Positions 26,801 to 36,752 of a stretch of 64,000 nt of DNA are shown in pieces (within the stretch, counting starts at the first letter, position 1; every line of letters begins with the position of its first letter). This DNA comes from Kyrpidia spormannii. Lineage in GTDB: Bacteria; Bacillota; Bacilli; Kyrpidiales; Kyrpidiaceae. The notes under the pieces were generated by a model that saw only the letters and a list, made by a program, of their open reading frames with translations, was not told the origin of the DNA and did not search any database. The stretch is from assembly GCF_002804065.1 (NCBI RefSeq), contig NZ_CP024955.1, positions 1,178,001-1,242,000 on the forward strand, read 5' to 3'. A program made the position numbers and the translations under genes.

Positions 26801-27700
26801 GTGAAAGGTACGGTCATGTACGCTCCCGGGGATGTACGGTTTGAAGACTTGCCAGATCCAATCATCCAGAAACCGACAGATGCCATCCTTCGCATTGTCG
26901 CGACTTGCGTTTGTGGTTCCGACTTGTGGCCGTATCGGGGGATCAGCTCGGTCACACGGCCGACTCCGATGGGCCATGAGTACTGTGGCGTGGTCGAAGA
27001 GGTCGGCAGCGAAGTCAAGTTGGTCAAACCGGGCTAGTTCGTCATCGGCTCGTTCTTTGCCTCCGACAACACATGCGTCATCTGCCACCATGGGTACCCG
27101 TCCTCGTGTCAGCACAGGGAGCCGGTTGGCGGTGCGCAGGCCAGACGGTTGCGTGTACCTCTGGCGGATGGTACGCTCGTTCCGGCACCAGAATACCCAC
27201 CCGAGGATCTGATTCCCAGTCTGTTGACACTGTCTGACGTGATGGGGACCGGATGGGTTGCTGCGGACACGGCCAGCGTAAAGCCCGGCTCCACGGTTGT
27301 AGTCGTGGGCGACGGCGCGGTTGGGTTGTGCGGCGTGATCGCGGCCAAGGAAATGGGGGCGGAGCGGATCATCGTGATGAGCCGCAACCCGGTCCGCCAG
27401 AACTTGGCTCGGGAATTTGGCGCAACCGACATCATTCCTGAACGTGGTGACGAAGGAGTGGCTCGTGTGAAGGAGTTGACGCATGGTGTCGGTGCGGATT
27501 CTGTGCTCGAGTGTGTCGGTACGCAGGAATCGATGATGCAGGCGGTGCACAGTACGCGCTCGGGTGGCTACACGAGTTTCGTCGGCGTGCCGCACGGGGT
27601 GGAGCTCAACGGGCAGGAAGTGTTCTTTAGCCAGGTGCACCTGCACGGAGGGCCGGCTCCGGTACGGCGTTATCTGCCTGACTTGATTGACCTGGTGTAA
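26801..27700 (+). pseudogene. Zinc-dependent alcohol dehydrogenase, amber codon and C-terminal truncation
   Basis: GTG start with AAGGGGAAG upstream. N-terminal catalytic domain with CVCGSDLWPYRG and GHEYCG, the usual zinc ligands. After KLVKPG a TAG at 27035-27037 stands where relatives have Gln or Asp, and the same frame continues FVIGSFFASDNTCVICHHGY, the NAD-binding GDGAVGLCGV and on to YLPDLIDLV, stop. Relatives extend about 40-50 residues further, so the C-terminus is also cut. Third gene of the SDR-AKR-ADH row. Confidence 0.85.
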
Positions 27701-27750
27701 GGATTTCTCTCTCCTCCAGCATAAAGTGAGAATCTTGGAAGGAGTGTGAT

Positions 27751-27988
27751 TCAGTTCTCCAACAATCTCAGGAACTCTTCCACGGAGATCCCGGCCTGCC
27801 TGAGTATCGACCGCAGAGTTTCCGGAGCCAGCTCGTCATGCAACGGAACGATGGCCTGCCTGCCGTCCTTGCGCCGGACTTTCACGCGGCTTCCCTTTTG
27901 GCTCACTTTCATAAATCTTCATAAATCCGGCGCGGCCCAGCGCCGTGACGGATTCCGCCCCGGACACGATTGGCAGGCGCGGGCTCAA
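27751..27988 (-). pseudogene. hicA: HicA toxin, frameshifted by a 10-bp tandem duplication
   Basis: Read from TTG overlapping the hicB stop, the frame gives LPIVSGAESVTALGRAGFM and then fails. A second frame gives VSQKGSRVKVRRKDGRQAIV and continues HDELAPETLRSILRQAGISV to the stop at 27751. Between them TTCATAAAT occurs twice with a 10-base period (27908-27916 and 27918-27926). Removing one unit restores GFMKVSQKGS, the canonical HicA core with its conserved region around the Gln-Lys-Gly. HicA is a double-stranded-RNA-binding-fold mRNase; here it is almost certainly dead. Confidence 0.85.
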
Positions 27989-28206
27989 GCCTGCTTCACC
28001 TCAATGTCCACGGGTGCGATGATCGGGCCGGTGTCCGGCAGGTCGGTGGTTGGCGTGTTCTCGAAATAGAGTTCCAGGGCCTCACGGAGGTTGGCAAGAG
28101 CTTCTTCAAGGGTCTCGCCCTGGCTGGTCACTTCCACTTCGAGGCAGCGGGCCACGTACCATTTGCCCTCTTTGGTGACGGCGGCGGTGAGGCGTCGGCG
28201 GGGCAT
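27985..28206 (-). CDS. hicB: HicB-family antitoxin
   Basis: 73 residues with GGAGGAA upstream. The sequence KEGKWYVARCLEVEVTSQGE followed by TLEEALANLREALELYFE is the partial-RNase-H-like HicB fold. It overlaps the toxin start by 3 bases. The order antitoxin-toxin (hicBA) and small size without an added DNA-binding domain fit the short HicB type. Because its toxin is frameshifted, it is an orphan antitoxin in practice. Confidence 0.85.
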   Translation of the reverse strand: MPRRRLTAAVTKEGKWYVARCLEVEVTSQGETLEEALANLREALELYFENTPTTDLPDTGPIIAPVDIEVKQA

Positions 28207-28224
28207 GTGGGTTCCTCCTTTCGG

Positions 28225-28497
28225 TTAGCGTCGAAAAGCCGGGTCGTGATGGTCGATGTTGCGGAGCAGGAAGGTGTCGTTTCCGACGAATTCAAGCGTT
28301 ATCCTGATGTCCATGTTCACGGAGCACTCGTAGAGGCCGTCTGTTCCGCGCACCCGCTTGAACCGCAGCGAGGGATGGGCGGGTGGGAAGCGTTCCAAAA
28401 GCGTGAGGGTCTTAAGGACAGCGGGACGGATGTCAGGATTGGCCCGGACAAGTTTCGCGTATTGCCGGTCAAACCGACGGGTGGTCTCAATCTTCAT
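28225..28497 (-). CDS. RelE/ParE-superfamily toxin-like protein
   Basis: 90 residues from ATG 28497. The pattern RRFDRQYAKLVRANPDIRPA, a middle LRFKRVRGTDGLYECSVNMD and the C-terminal ITLEFVGNDTFLLRNIDHHD is that of RelE/YafQ-like mRNA interferases, with the LLRNIDHHDPAF end close to the YoeB/HigB region that carries the catalytic His. It overlaps the upstream gene by 11 bases, typical of toxin-antitoxin pairs. The hicBA locus follows directly on the same strand. Confidence 0.78.
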   Translation of the reverse strand: MKIETTRRFDRQYAKLVRANPDIRPAVLKTLTLLERFPPAHPSLRFKRVRGTDGLYECSVNMDIRITLEFVGNDTFLLRNIDHHDPAFRR

Positions 28498-28753
28498 CGC
28501 TGTCGCCCTTGGCGGCCACCCGGTCAAGGTGCCGCATAGCTTCATCGGCAGTATCGAACGGCCCGCTGATCCGCCCGGATGCCTTGTCTTCGTCGGCCTC
28601 CCGTTCCCCTGCCTGCCAGTATTCGGTCCAGAACCACGACTGGTCCCGGTCGCTTTCGACGACGGCCCGCAGCGCTTCGTAGGCGATTTCCAGGTCTTCG
28701 GGGTCCGTGATTTGGTCGACCAGCCTGTGGAGTTCTTCCTTGGTGACGGCCAT
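28487..28753 (-). CDS. Antitoxin-like partner of the RelE-type toxin
   Basis: 88 residues from ATG 28753 (GGAGCGAAC upstream): acidic, mostly helical, MAVTKEELHRLVDQITDPED, with a C-terminal acidic tail ending GDSDED. It overlaps the toxin gene by 11 bases. No recognisable DNA-binding motif is seen, so the family is unclear; the call rests on gene order, overlap, size and charge. Confidence 0.65.
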   Translation of the reverse strand: MAVTKEELHRLVDQITDPEDLEIAYEALRAVVESDRDQSWFWTEYWQAGEREADEDKASGRISGPFDTADEAMRHLDRVAAKGDSDED

Positions 28754-28796
28754 TGGCAGTTCGCTCCTTCCGATTGGTTGGTGGCAAGGATATTGT

Positions 28797-29015
28797 ACCA
28801 CGGGCGGCTGCAACTCGAATATTTGCAGGCGGAACTGGCCCGCCAGATGAAGGCCGTGAAGCCAGGAACTGCAAAGCCAGGGCGTCACCATCATCGAGGC
28901 CGAACGACGGGCCATGGATGTCCGGGTGTGGTACAAGGTGAACGGACGCCACTACGAAGCCTTGTTCATGACGCCCATGCTTCATGCGGAAGTGGAAGGA
29001 GTGTTCCACCGGTGA
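28797..29015 (+). pseudogene. Relic of an unidentified small protein
   Basis: Two coding-like pieces: RRLQLEYLQAELARQMKAV (28803-28859), a coiled-coil-like helix, and after an indel VTIIEAERRAMDVRVWYKVN then HYEALFMTPMLHAEVEGVFHR to TGA 29013-29015. No start is left. It may come from the same conjugative element as TcpE. Confidence 0.4.
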
Positions 29016-29246
29016 CTGGGCGAGACCCCAAAATGACTTGGGTGTAGGGATGATTCCACAAATAGTATTAAAACTATTACCATTATTTGGCTTATTATAA
29101 ACGAACAATCCGGCAAAGGGACGGGTTCGTGGTGAAGGAGGCCTGTCTGCCCTTGACACTGTTGGGCCTGAACAGGAATCGGTGTGCAACCGTTTCAGCT
29201 TGCCGGTGGTCTTATGATTATAGAACAGTACGAAGGGGGGCGGGCG

Positions 29247-29783
29247 GTGAAACGGCACGCCAACAGATCGCAGAATGCCGCGATTGAAGATGAGGATAGT
29301 CTCACGCGTTTTGCGGAGGAGGTGGGGCCGCGCGCACTGCGTCTTGCGTTTCGTTGGACGCGCAATCGCCAAATGGCCGAAGATGTGGTCCAGGAGGCGT
29401 TCCTGCGGACTTGGCAATCAAGGACGAGGATCGCGGAGAGCTCGCACGCCTGGTTCTTCAAGATTCTTTGGAATGTGTTCCTCAATCACCAGAAACGAGT
29501 GAGATCCAACCGGGAGAGTGGTTTGGAACATGACACGCCGGTGCTTGAAATGGACCAATCTTACGAACGGATTGATGACAGGCTGGACATTGAGGGATTG
29601 CTGGCTACACTGCCCGAGATGGACAGACACCTGCTCGCGATGCGTTACGGGGAGGATTTCACCATCCAGGACATATCCGATATCACGGGCATGCCCGTGG
29701 GTACGGTGAAGTCCAGAATTCACAGAGTACTGAAACAACTTCGGAAGTCTCGGCCTTCCCTTCTTTGTTGTCCATTTTCTTAG
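29247..29783 (+). CDS. ECF-type RNA polymerase sigma factor
   Basis: 178 residues from GTG 29247, with AAGGGGGG ten bases upstream; ATG 29214 and ATG 29184 are in-frame alternatives. Region 2 is clear: LRLAFRWTRNRQMAEDVVQE then AFLRTWQS. Region 4 reads LLATLPEMDRHLLAMRYGED then IQDISDITGMPVGTVKSRIH. No anti-sigma gene follows; the next gene is a sigma-54 activator on the same strand. The last residues are Cys-rich (LLCCPFS). Its stimulus is unknown. Confidence 0.9.
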   Translation: MKRHANRSQNAAIEDEDSLTRFAEEVGPRALRLAFRWTRNRQMAEDVVQEAFLRTWQSRTRIAESSHAWFFKILWNVFLNHQKRVRSNRESGLEHDTPVLEMDQSYERIDDRLDIEGLLATLPEMDRHLLAMRYGEDFTIQDISDITGMPVGTVKSRIHRVLKQLRKSRPSLLCCPFS

Positions 29784-29896
29784 GTCCATTATAGAATATG
29801 TACTGCCGAAACGAAAATGACGACGGTGGTGCGAGCGGTGCGGATTGTTAGTTCTGCATCCAGAGGTTCCTCTCAAACAAGGAGCTGATCCGGCCC

Positions 29897-31933
<2,037 letters not shown>

Positions 31934-31942
31934 GCCGCGACA

Positions 31943-31961
31943 GGGCAAACCGGTTTGGCCC
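31943..31961. terminator. Stem-loop between convergent genes
   Basis: GGGCAAACCGGTTTGGCCC is a near-perfect inverted repeat between the converging sigma-54 activator and M20 genes. No T-run follows, so it may not be a classical terminator. Confidence 0.35.
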
Positions 31962-32015
31962 GGGGCAAGTCGGAGAGCGCGGATGGAGCGCGCCCTCCGG
32001 TGACGTGTGGGAAAG

Positions 32016-33140
32016 TCAAACGCGTTCGAGCAGATGCGCAAGCAGGGCCGCGCGCTGCGTGATATAGGGGATGAGGATGTGCTCGTGTTCGGCATGCGGC
32101 CCGTCCCCCACGGCGCCGAGACCGTCGAGTGTCGGCGCGCCGACCGCGGCGGTGAAGTTACCGTCACTGCCTCCGCCGACCATCGCCTCCTGCAGCGGCA
32201 AACCGAGTTCGCGAGCGATGTCCTGAGCCAGACGGAACAGTTGCCCGGTTTTTTCCGTGCGTTCCATCGGCGGGCGGTTGATTCCTCCGCTGACGGTGAC
32301 GCTCAGGCCAGGGCGGCTCGGCTTTAGGTCTTCCATGATGCGATGGATTCTGTCCGCTTCATCCCACGTCACGGTGCGGACGTCCACGTCGGCCTCGGCC
32401 CCCTCGGGAACCACGTTGCTGCGGGTGCCGCCGTGCACGACGCCGACGTTGACCGTGGTACCGCGATCGTAATCCGTCAGACTCTCCAAATACTCCACCA
32501 ACCGCGCCAGCTCGCGTACAGCGCTGATGCCATCCTCGTGGTGATTGCCCGCGTGTGCAGCGCGTCCGCGGACGCGGACTTTGTAGATGGATACACCTTT
32601 GCGCGCGGTCTTCAATGCACCGGTCACCGCCTGGGCGGCCTCCACGACAAACACCGCCTTGCTCCTTTTCGCCTCCTCTTCGATGAGCGCGCGTGACGTG
32701 ATGCTGCCGACCTCCTCGTCCGAATTGCAGAGGAAGACGATCCGCTTGTTCACCGGCAGCCCCAGCTCACGCAGGGCTTTTGCGGCCCACAGAGCCTGCA
32801 CCAGTCCGGCCTTCATGTCGAGGATGCCGGGTCCGTAGATCCTGTTCTCTTCCACACGGTAAGCCAGCCGCCCCGGTTCCCACACAGTATCGAAATGGCC
32901 CACGATGAGCACCTGCTCCTCACCTTTGCCAAAAATGAATTTCATGTGATTGCCAACCTGATCCTGCCGGTACACCTCCGGTGTAATGCCGAGGTGCTCC
33001 CGGAACTGTTCGGCCAGGACCTTGCCGCACGCATCGACGCGCTGCTTATCATAAGTGGGGGACTCCGCACGGACGAGCGCTTCGATGCAAGATATCATCC
33101 GTTGCTGCTGGGATTGCAGGTATTCATGGATGTCGGACAC
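32016..33140 (-). CDS. M20-family metallopeptidase (carboxypeptidase G2/ArgE-like)
   Basis: 374 residues from GTG 33140 with GAGGAG ten bases upstream; a longer frame to 33200 would run over the sigma-54 promoter. Zinc ligands are visible in VGHFDTVW, GPGILDMKAG and SDEEVGS, with a late ligand His in DGPHAEHEHIL. The lid domain holds RGRAAHAGNHHEDG. Such enzymes remove an N-acyl, N-carbamoyl or C-terminal amino acid group. No signal peptide is seen from the chosen start. It is transcribed away from the SDR operon and has its own -24/-12 promoter. Confidence 0.88.
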   Translation of the reverse strand: MSDIHEYLQSQQQRMISCIEALVRAESPTYDKQRVDACGKVLAEQFREHLGITPEVYRQDQVGNHMKFIFGKGEEQVLIVGHFDTVWEPGRLAYRVEENRIYGPGILDMKAGLVQALWAAKALRELGLPVNKRIVFLCNSDEEVGSITSRALIEEEAKRSKAVFVVEAAQAVTGALKTARKGVSIYKVRVRGRAAHAGNHHEDGISAVRELARLVEYLESLTDYDRGTTVNVGVVHGGTRSNVVPEGAEADVDVRTVTWDEADRIHRIMEDLKPSRPGLSVTVSGGINRPPMERTEKTGQLFRLAQDIARELGLPLQEAMVGGGSDGNFTAAVGAPTLDGLGAVGDGPHAEHEHILIPYITQRAALLAHLLERV

Positions 33141-33183
33141 CCTATGACCACTCCTCGCATTGGACTCCACGCAGAGAATGGCT

Positions 33184-33199
33184 AGCAAGAAGAGTGCCA
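33184..33199 (-). promoter_or_regulatory. Sigma-54 (-24/-12) promoter of the M20 gene
   Basis: On the minus strand TGGCACTCTTCTTGCT: TGGCAC, 5 bases, TTGCT, matching the consensus TGGCAC-N5-TTGCW exactly. The expected start of transcription is about 30 bases before the GTG. Confidence 0.85.
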
Positions 33200-33227
33200 A
33201 CCATTGTGTGATGCCCTCATGACGCCG

Positions 33228-33246
33228 CGGTCACCAAGGATGACCG
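33228..33246. promoter_or_regulatory. Inverted repeat, candidate activator site
   Basis: CGGTCA-N7-TGACCG between the two divergent sigma-54 promoters. Confidence 0.45.
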
Positions 33247-33354
33247 TACTGATGATGACGGGTCGGCGGCTGGAGACGTTCCTAATCGCCTGAATCAACC
33301 CAAAAGAAAACCCAAAATGAAACCTAAAGTTTGGAGCTCAGCCGTGATCCTCCA

Positions 33355-33364
33355 CACAGCTGTG
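33355..33364. promoter_or_regulatory. Palindrome, candidate activator site
   Basis: CACAGCTGTG, extended as CCACACAGCTGTGCGG, about 80 bases upstream of the plus-strand sigma-54 promoter, the usual distance for an enhancer-binding protein. Confidence 0.45.
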
Positions 33365-33439
33365 CGGTGGGTAGCTTCGACAGAACGTCTGCCAGCCACA
33401 AACCGCTCCATTTCTATTTTTCGCAGCAACGTGGCTCTT

Positions 33440-33455
33440 TGGCATTTCTCTTGCT
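33440..33455 (+). promoter_or_regulatory. Sigma-54 (-24/-12) promoter of the SDR operon
   Basis: TGGCATTTCTCTTGCT: TGGCAT, 5 bases, TTGCT, a near-perfect consensus with the invariant GG and GC ten bases apart. It lies 70 bases before the SDR ATG. Confidence 0.85.
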
Positions 33456-33525
33456 AGCGTGATCAGGATACCGGCGTGCAATTGGAGCCGCGCATGTGAC
33501 AGACACTCAAGGGGGTGAAGATGCA

Positions 33526-34311
33526 ATGGCACTCGAAGGCAAGCGCGTGCTGGTGACCGGGGGCAATGGCGGTATCGGGCGGGCCATCGCGCGAACGTTC
33601 GCGGCAGCGGGTGCTGACGTGACGAGCGTGGACAGGCGCGTCCAGGAGGAAGCCGAATCTGATATCACGGATGTGGCCTTCGATCTCTATCAGACTGACC
33701 GTCTTCCTCATTTGGTGGAGGACCTGTGGCAGCAAGGGCCCGTTCACATCCTCGTCAACTGTGCCGGCATCTATCCGTCGAGCCCCGCCCTCGTGATAGA
33801 TGAGAGCGCCTGGGATGCGGTGCTGGACCTGAACCTGAAGGTGCCGTTTCTCCTCTGCCGTGAGCTGGCCGGGCGAATGATCCAGGCGAATATCACGGGG
33901 TCCATCGTGAACATCGCCTCCACCGCGGCTCACACGGCGCGCCCCGGCGTGGCGCACTACGCGGCGTCCAAGGCCGGATTGGTGATGCTCACGCGAGTGC
34001 TTGCGCTCGAGTGGGCACCGTACGGGATTCGTGTCAACGCCGTATGTCCGGGCCTCGTCGAGACCGACACGCTACTCGCCAGCCTCGTCACGCCCGTGCT
34101 CACGCAGGAGCATGTGGAAAAGGTCGCCAAGGTACCGATGCAGCGGGCGGCGGAGCCGGGCGAGATCGCGAATGTGGTACGGATGCTGGCGGACGACGCG
34201 GTCTGCGGCTACGTGACGGGCCAGGCGCTGTTTGTCGACGGGGGTTACACCGCGGGCCAGACGTTCCCGTCCTTTCAACTGCAGATGCAGAGCGTGTTGG
34301 ACAGAATCTGA
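33526..34311 (+). CDS. SDR-family oxidoreductase
   Basis: 261 residues from ATG 33526 with AAGGGGG upstream. TGGNGGIG (11-18), NCAGIYPS (78-85), Ser132, Tyr145 and Lys149 in HYAASKAG form a complete classical active site. The end has DGGYTAGQTFPSFQ. The GIYPSS motif recurs in the second SDR of this cluster (38148), suggesting that both act on related compounds. First gene of the sigma-54 operon; the M28-like gene follows after 22 bases. Confidence 0.9.
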   Translation: MALEGKRVLVTGGNGGIGRAIARTFAAAGADVTSVDRRVQEEAESDITDVAFDLYQTDRLPHLVEDLWQQGPVHILVNCAGIYPSSPALVIDESAWDAVLDLNLKVPFLLCRELAGRMIQANITGSIVNIASTAAHTARPGVAHYAASKAGLVMLTRVLALEWAPYGIRVNAVCPGLVETDTLLASLVTPVLTQEHVEKVAKVPMQRAAEPGEIANVVRMLADDAVCGYVTGQALFVDGGYTAGQTFPSFQLQMQSVLDRI

Positions 34312-34333
34312 GGCTTCAAAGGAGGCGATGCCG

Positions 34334-36100
34334 GTGAGATCTATCGACAAATCAGAGCGTGAGCTCATCGCCGCCGTTGACCGGGTCCGGCTCGTCGAGT
34401 GGAACCGGCGTTTGGTCCGCGAGGTGCGGCTGTCCGGATCAGCGGAGGAGGCCAGGGCCTTCGATGAGGTGCAAGCCGAATTGGAGCGGCTGGGCTTTAC
34501 GACGAAGCGGATGTCAACGGATGCGTACATCAGCCTGCCGATCCGCGCGTCGCTCGAGGTGAACGGGGAAGCCGTGGACTGTATCACGCACTCGATGAGC
34601 GCGTCGGTGCAGGACCTTCAGGCATCCCTGGTCGATCTCGCCCCGTTGCCGCCCGACCGCTGGTCCGCAGACATCCTTGCCGGGCGCGTCGGGTTGACCG
34701 ACGGGTTGGCGGTGCCGGGCCTCGTGGTGCGTGCGATGGAATGCGGCGCAGCGGGCATGGTGTTTGTCAATGGGGACTTGACGTACGAGATGATTGTCTC
34801 GCCCGTCTGGGGCCATCCCACGCCGGAGACGCTGGACAGACTGCCGACGATTCCGGTGGTATCGGTGACGCGGCACGGGGGAGAGCGGATTCGCGAGCTG
34901 ATGCGCGGCGGTACGGCGGAATGCGTCATGACGACCGTTGTGGACACGGGCATTCGGCCCATCCCCGTGCTCACCGCGGAAATTAACGGCCGCGAGACGC
35001 CGGAGGACTTTGTCCTGTTCAGTGGCCATATCGACTCGTGGCACTACGGGGCGATGGACAACGCCAGCGCTAACGCACTCATGGTGGAGGTTGCGCGGGT
35101 GGTTGCGGCGCATCGGTACGAGTTGCGCAGATCACTTCGGCTCGCCTTCTGGTCCGGGCACTCCCACGGCCGTTATGCGGGATCCGCGTGGTACTGCGAT
35201 ACGCATTGGGAGGAGCTGCATGAGCACTGCATGGTACACATCAACGTCGATTCCGTGGGCGGCCGTGGCGCCACCGTGCTGAGCGAGGCAAACGCGATGG
35301 CCGAAACGAAGCCGCTGGCGGCCGAGGTTATCGAGGCGCTCACCGGTCAGTCCTTCGTTGGCACCCGCTACGGTCGATCCGGCGATCAGTCGTTCTGGGG
35401 TCCCGGCGTCCCCTCGCTGTTCATGGGCCTGTCGGAGCAACCAGCCTCCGATGATCCCGCCGCGCGCGCCTTCGCTCAACTCTTCGGCGGCGGCAACACG
35501 GGCGGTTTCGGTTGGTGGTGGCACACGACGGAAGACACCCTGGACAAGATTGACCCGGATCTGCTCGTGCGCGATACGCAGATCTATCTGCTGGTGATCT
35601 GGCGCTTTTTGACCGATCCGTTGCTGCCCATCACCTGCTCAAAGGCGGCGTTGGATGTCGAGTCCGCGCTGATGCGCTGGCAGAGCCGCGCCGGGGAACA
35701 CCTGGATTTGTCGGAAGCTATCCGCCGTGCGCGCGAATTGACACAGCGGCTGCGGGCTATCGATGCACAGATGCCGGACCTGCAAGACCCCGCCGCGCGC
35801 GAAACCTGCAACCGCCTGATCATGCGGATGTGCCGCCTGCTTGTGCCGCTCAACTACGTGAAGGGCAGCCCGTTTGATCATGACCTCGCCCTGTCTCAGT
35901 CGCCCTTGCCGAAGCTGGCGGACATCGATCGGCTGGCGGCCGAAGCGCCGGGCACGCTCCGCCACAGGGCGCTGCAAACGGCGCTGCGCCGTCGCTCGAA
36001 CGAGGTATGCCACACGCTCAAGGAGGCCATCCGCCTGGCGGACGAATGGTCCGACGTACTGACGAATGCGCGGCGGCAGGAGGAGGGAGCGAGCGAATGA
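34334..36100 (+). CDS. M28-like metallopeptidase-fold protein with altered Glu pair
   Basis: 588 residues from GTG 34334, eight bases after GGAGG; ATG 34328 is too close to that site. The protein has an N-terminal segment, a PA-type insert (about 100-210) and the M28 core: FSGHIDSWHYGAMDNASA supplies His and Asp ligands, HINVDSVGG another Asp, and WWWHTTEDTLDKID the last His. Where M28 peptidases have the Glu-Glu pair (catalytic base and ligand) this one reads WSGHSHGRYAGS, so both are replaced. A long C-terminal helical extension follows (about 420-588). It may be a hydrolase with other chemistry or a binding protein. Overlaps the next gene by 4 bases. Confidence 0.8.
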   Translation: MRSIDKSERELIAAVDRVRLVEWNRRLVREVRLSGSAEEARAFDEVQAELERLGFTTKRMSTDAYISLPIRASLEVNGEAVDCITHSMSASVQDLQASLVDLAPLPPDRWSADILAGRVGLTDGLAVPGLVVRAMECGAAGMVFVNGDLTYEMIVSPVWGHPTPETLDRLPTIPVVSVTRHGGERIRELMRGGTAECVMTTVVDTGIRPIPVLTAEINGRETPEDFVLFSGHIDSWHYGAMDNASANALMVEVARVVAAHRYELRRSLRLAFWSGHSHGRYAGSAWYCDTHWEELHEHCMVHINVDSVGGRGATVLSEANAMAETKPLAAEVIEALTGQSFVGTRYGRSGDQSFWGPGVPSLFMGLSEQPASDDPAARAFAQLFGGGNTGGFGWWWHTTEDTLDKIDPDLLVRDTQIYLLVIWRFLTDPLLPITCSKAALDVESALMRWQSRAGEHLDLSEAIRRARELTQRLRAIDAQMPDLQDPAARETCNRLIMRMCRLLVPLNYVKGSPFDHDLALSQSPLPKLADIDRLAAEAPGTLRHRALQTALRRRSNEVCHTLKEAIRLADEWSDVLTNARRQEEGASE

Positions 36101-36750
36101 ACTTCCTCGTGGTGGGTGCAGGTGCGATTGGCGGCGTGATCGGCGGCTATCTGTCCCGGGCCGAACACCGGGTGCTGTTTGTGGATAAGGATCCGGATCA
36201 CGTGCGGGCGCTGCGGGAGCAGGGTCTCTCCATCCGTACTGCGTCGGAGACGTTTAACATCCCCGTGGATGCGCTCTCCAGTGACGCGTTCGCGGCGGAG
36301 GCCACGCCGCTGGACGACGTGGACGCGGTGCTGCTCGCGGTGAAGGCGCAGCATACGGAGGATGCGGTGGCCCCGTTCTCCCATCGTCTACCGGAGACGG
36401 CCTGCGTGGTCTTGCTGCAAAACGGCCTGTGCGAGGACGTCATCGCCCGTTACGTCGAGCCGGAGCGCACGGTGGGCGCGTTCGTCAACCTGTTTGCGGA
36501 TTGCTTCGAACCGGGCGTGGTGGAATACGGCGGCATGGGGAGCCTTTTCATCGGCGAGCTTGACGGTCCGCGGGGGGAAGACGGAAGTCCCGTGGCATCT
36601 GGGGCCGGTGATTCAGGAAGGTCGCCGGCTCGACACGAGATGCGGTTGAACGGCTGCTCGATATGATCCGCGCGGCAGAAACCGGTCAGCGGCCACTGTC
36701 CTTGATCAACTTGGAGGAACTCAAACGATACACGAAGGAGGCAGGCTGAA
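36097..36750 (+). pseudogene. 2-dehydropantoate 2-reductase-like (PanE/ApbA) gene, internally deleted
   Basis: Start ATG overlaps the M28-like stop (ATGA). The N-terminal Rossmann domain is intact: MNFLVVGAGAIGGVIGGYLS, LLAVKAQHTEDA, LLQNGLCEDV. After GSLFIGELDGPRGED the frame is lost; the expected C-terminal end VERLLDMIRAAETG followed by RPLSLINLEELKRYTKEAG is present in another frame (36639-36750). About half of the C-terminal domain is missing. Its partner enzymes in the operon are intact. Confidence 0.8.
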
Positions 36751-36752
36751 AG

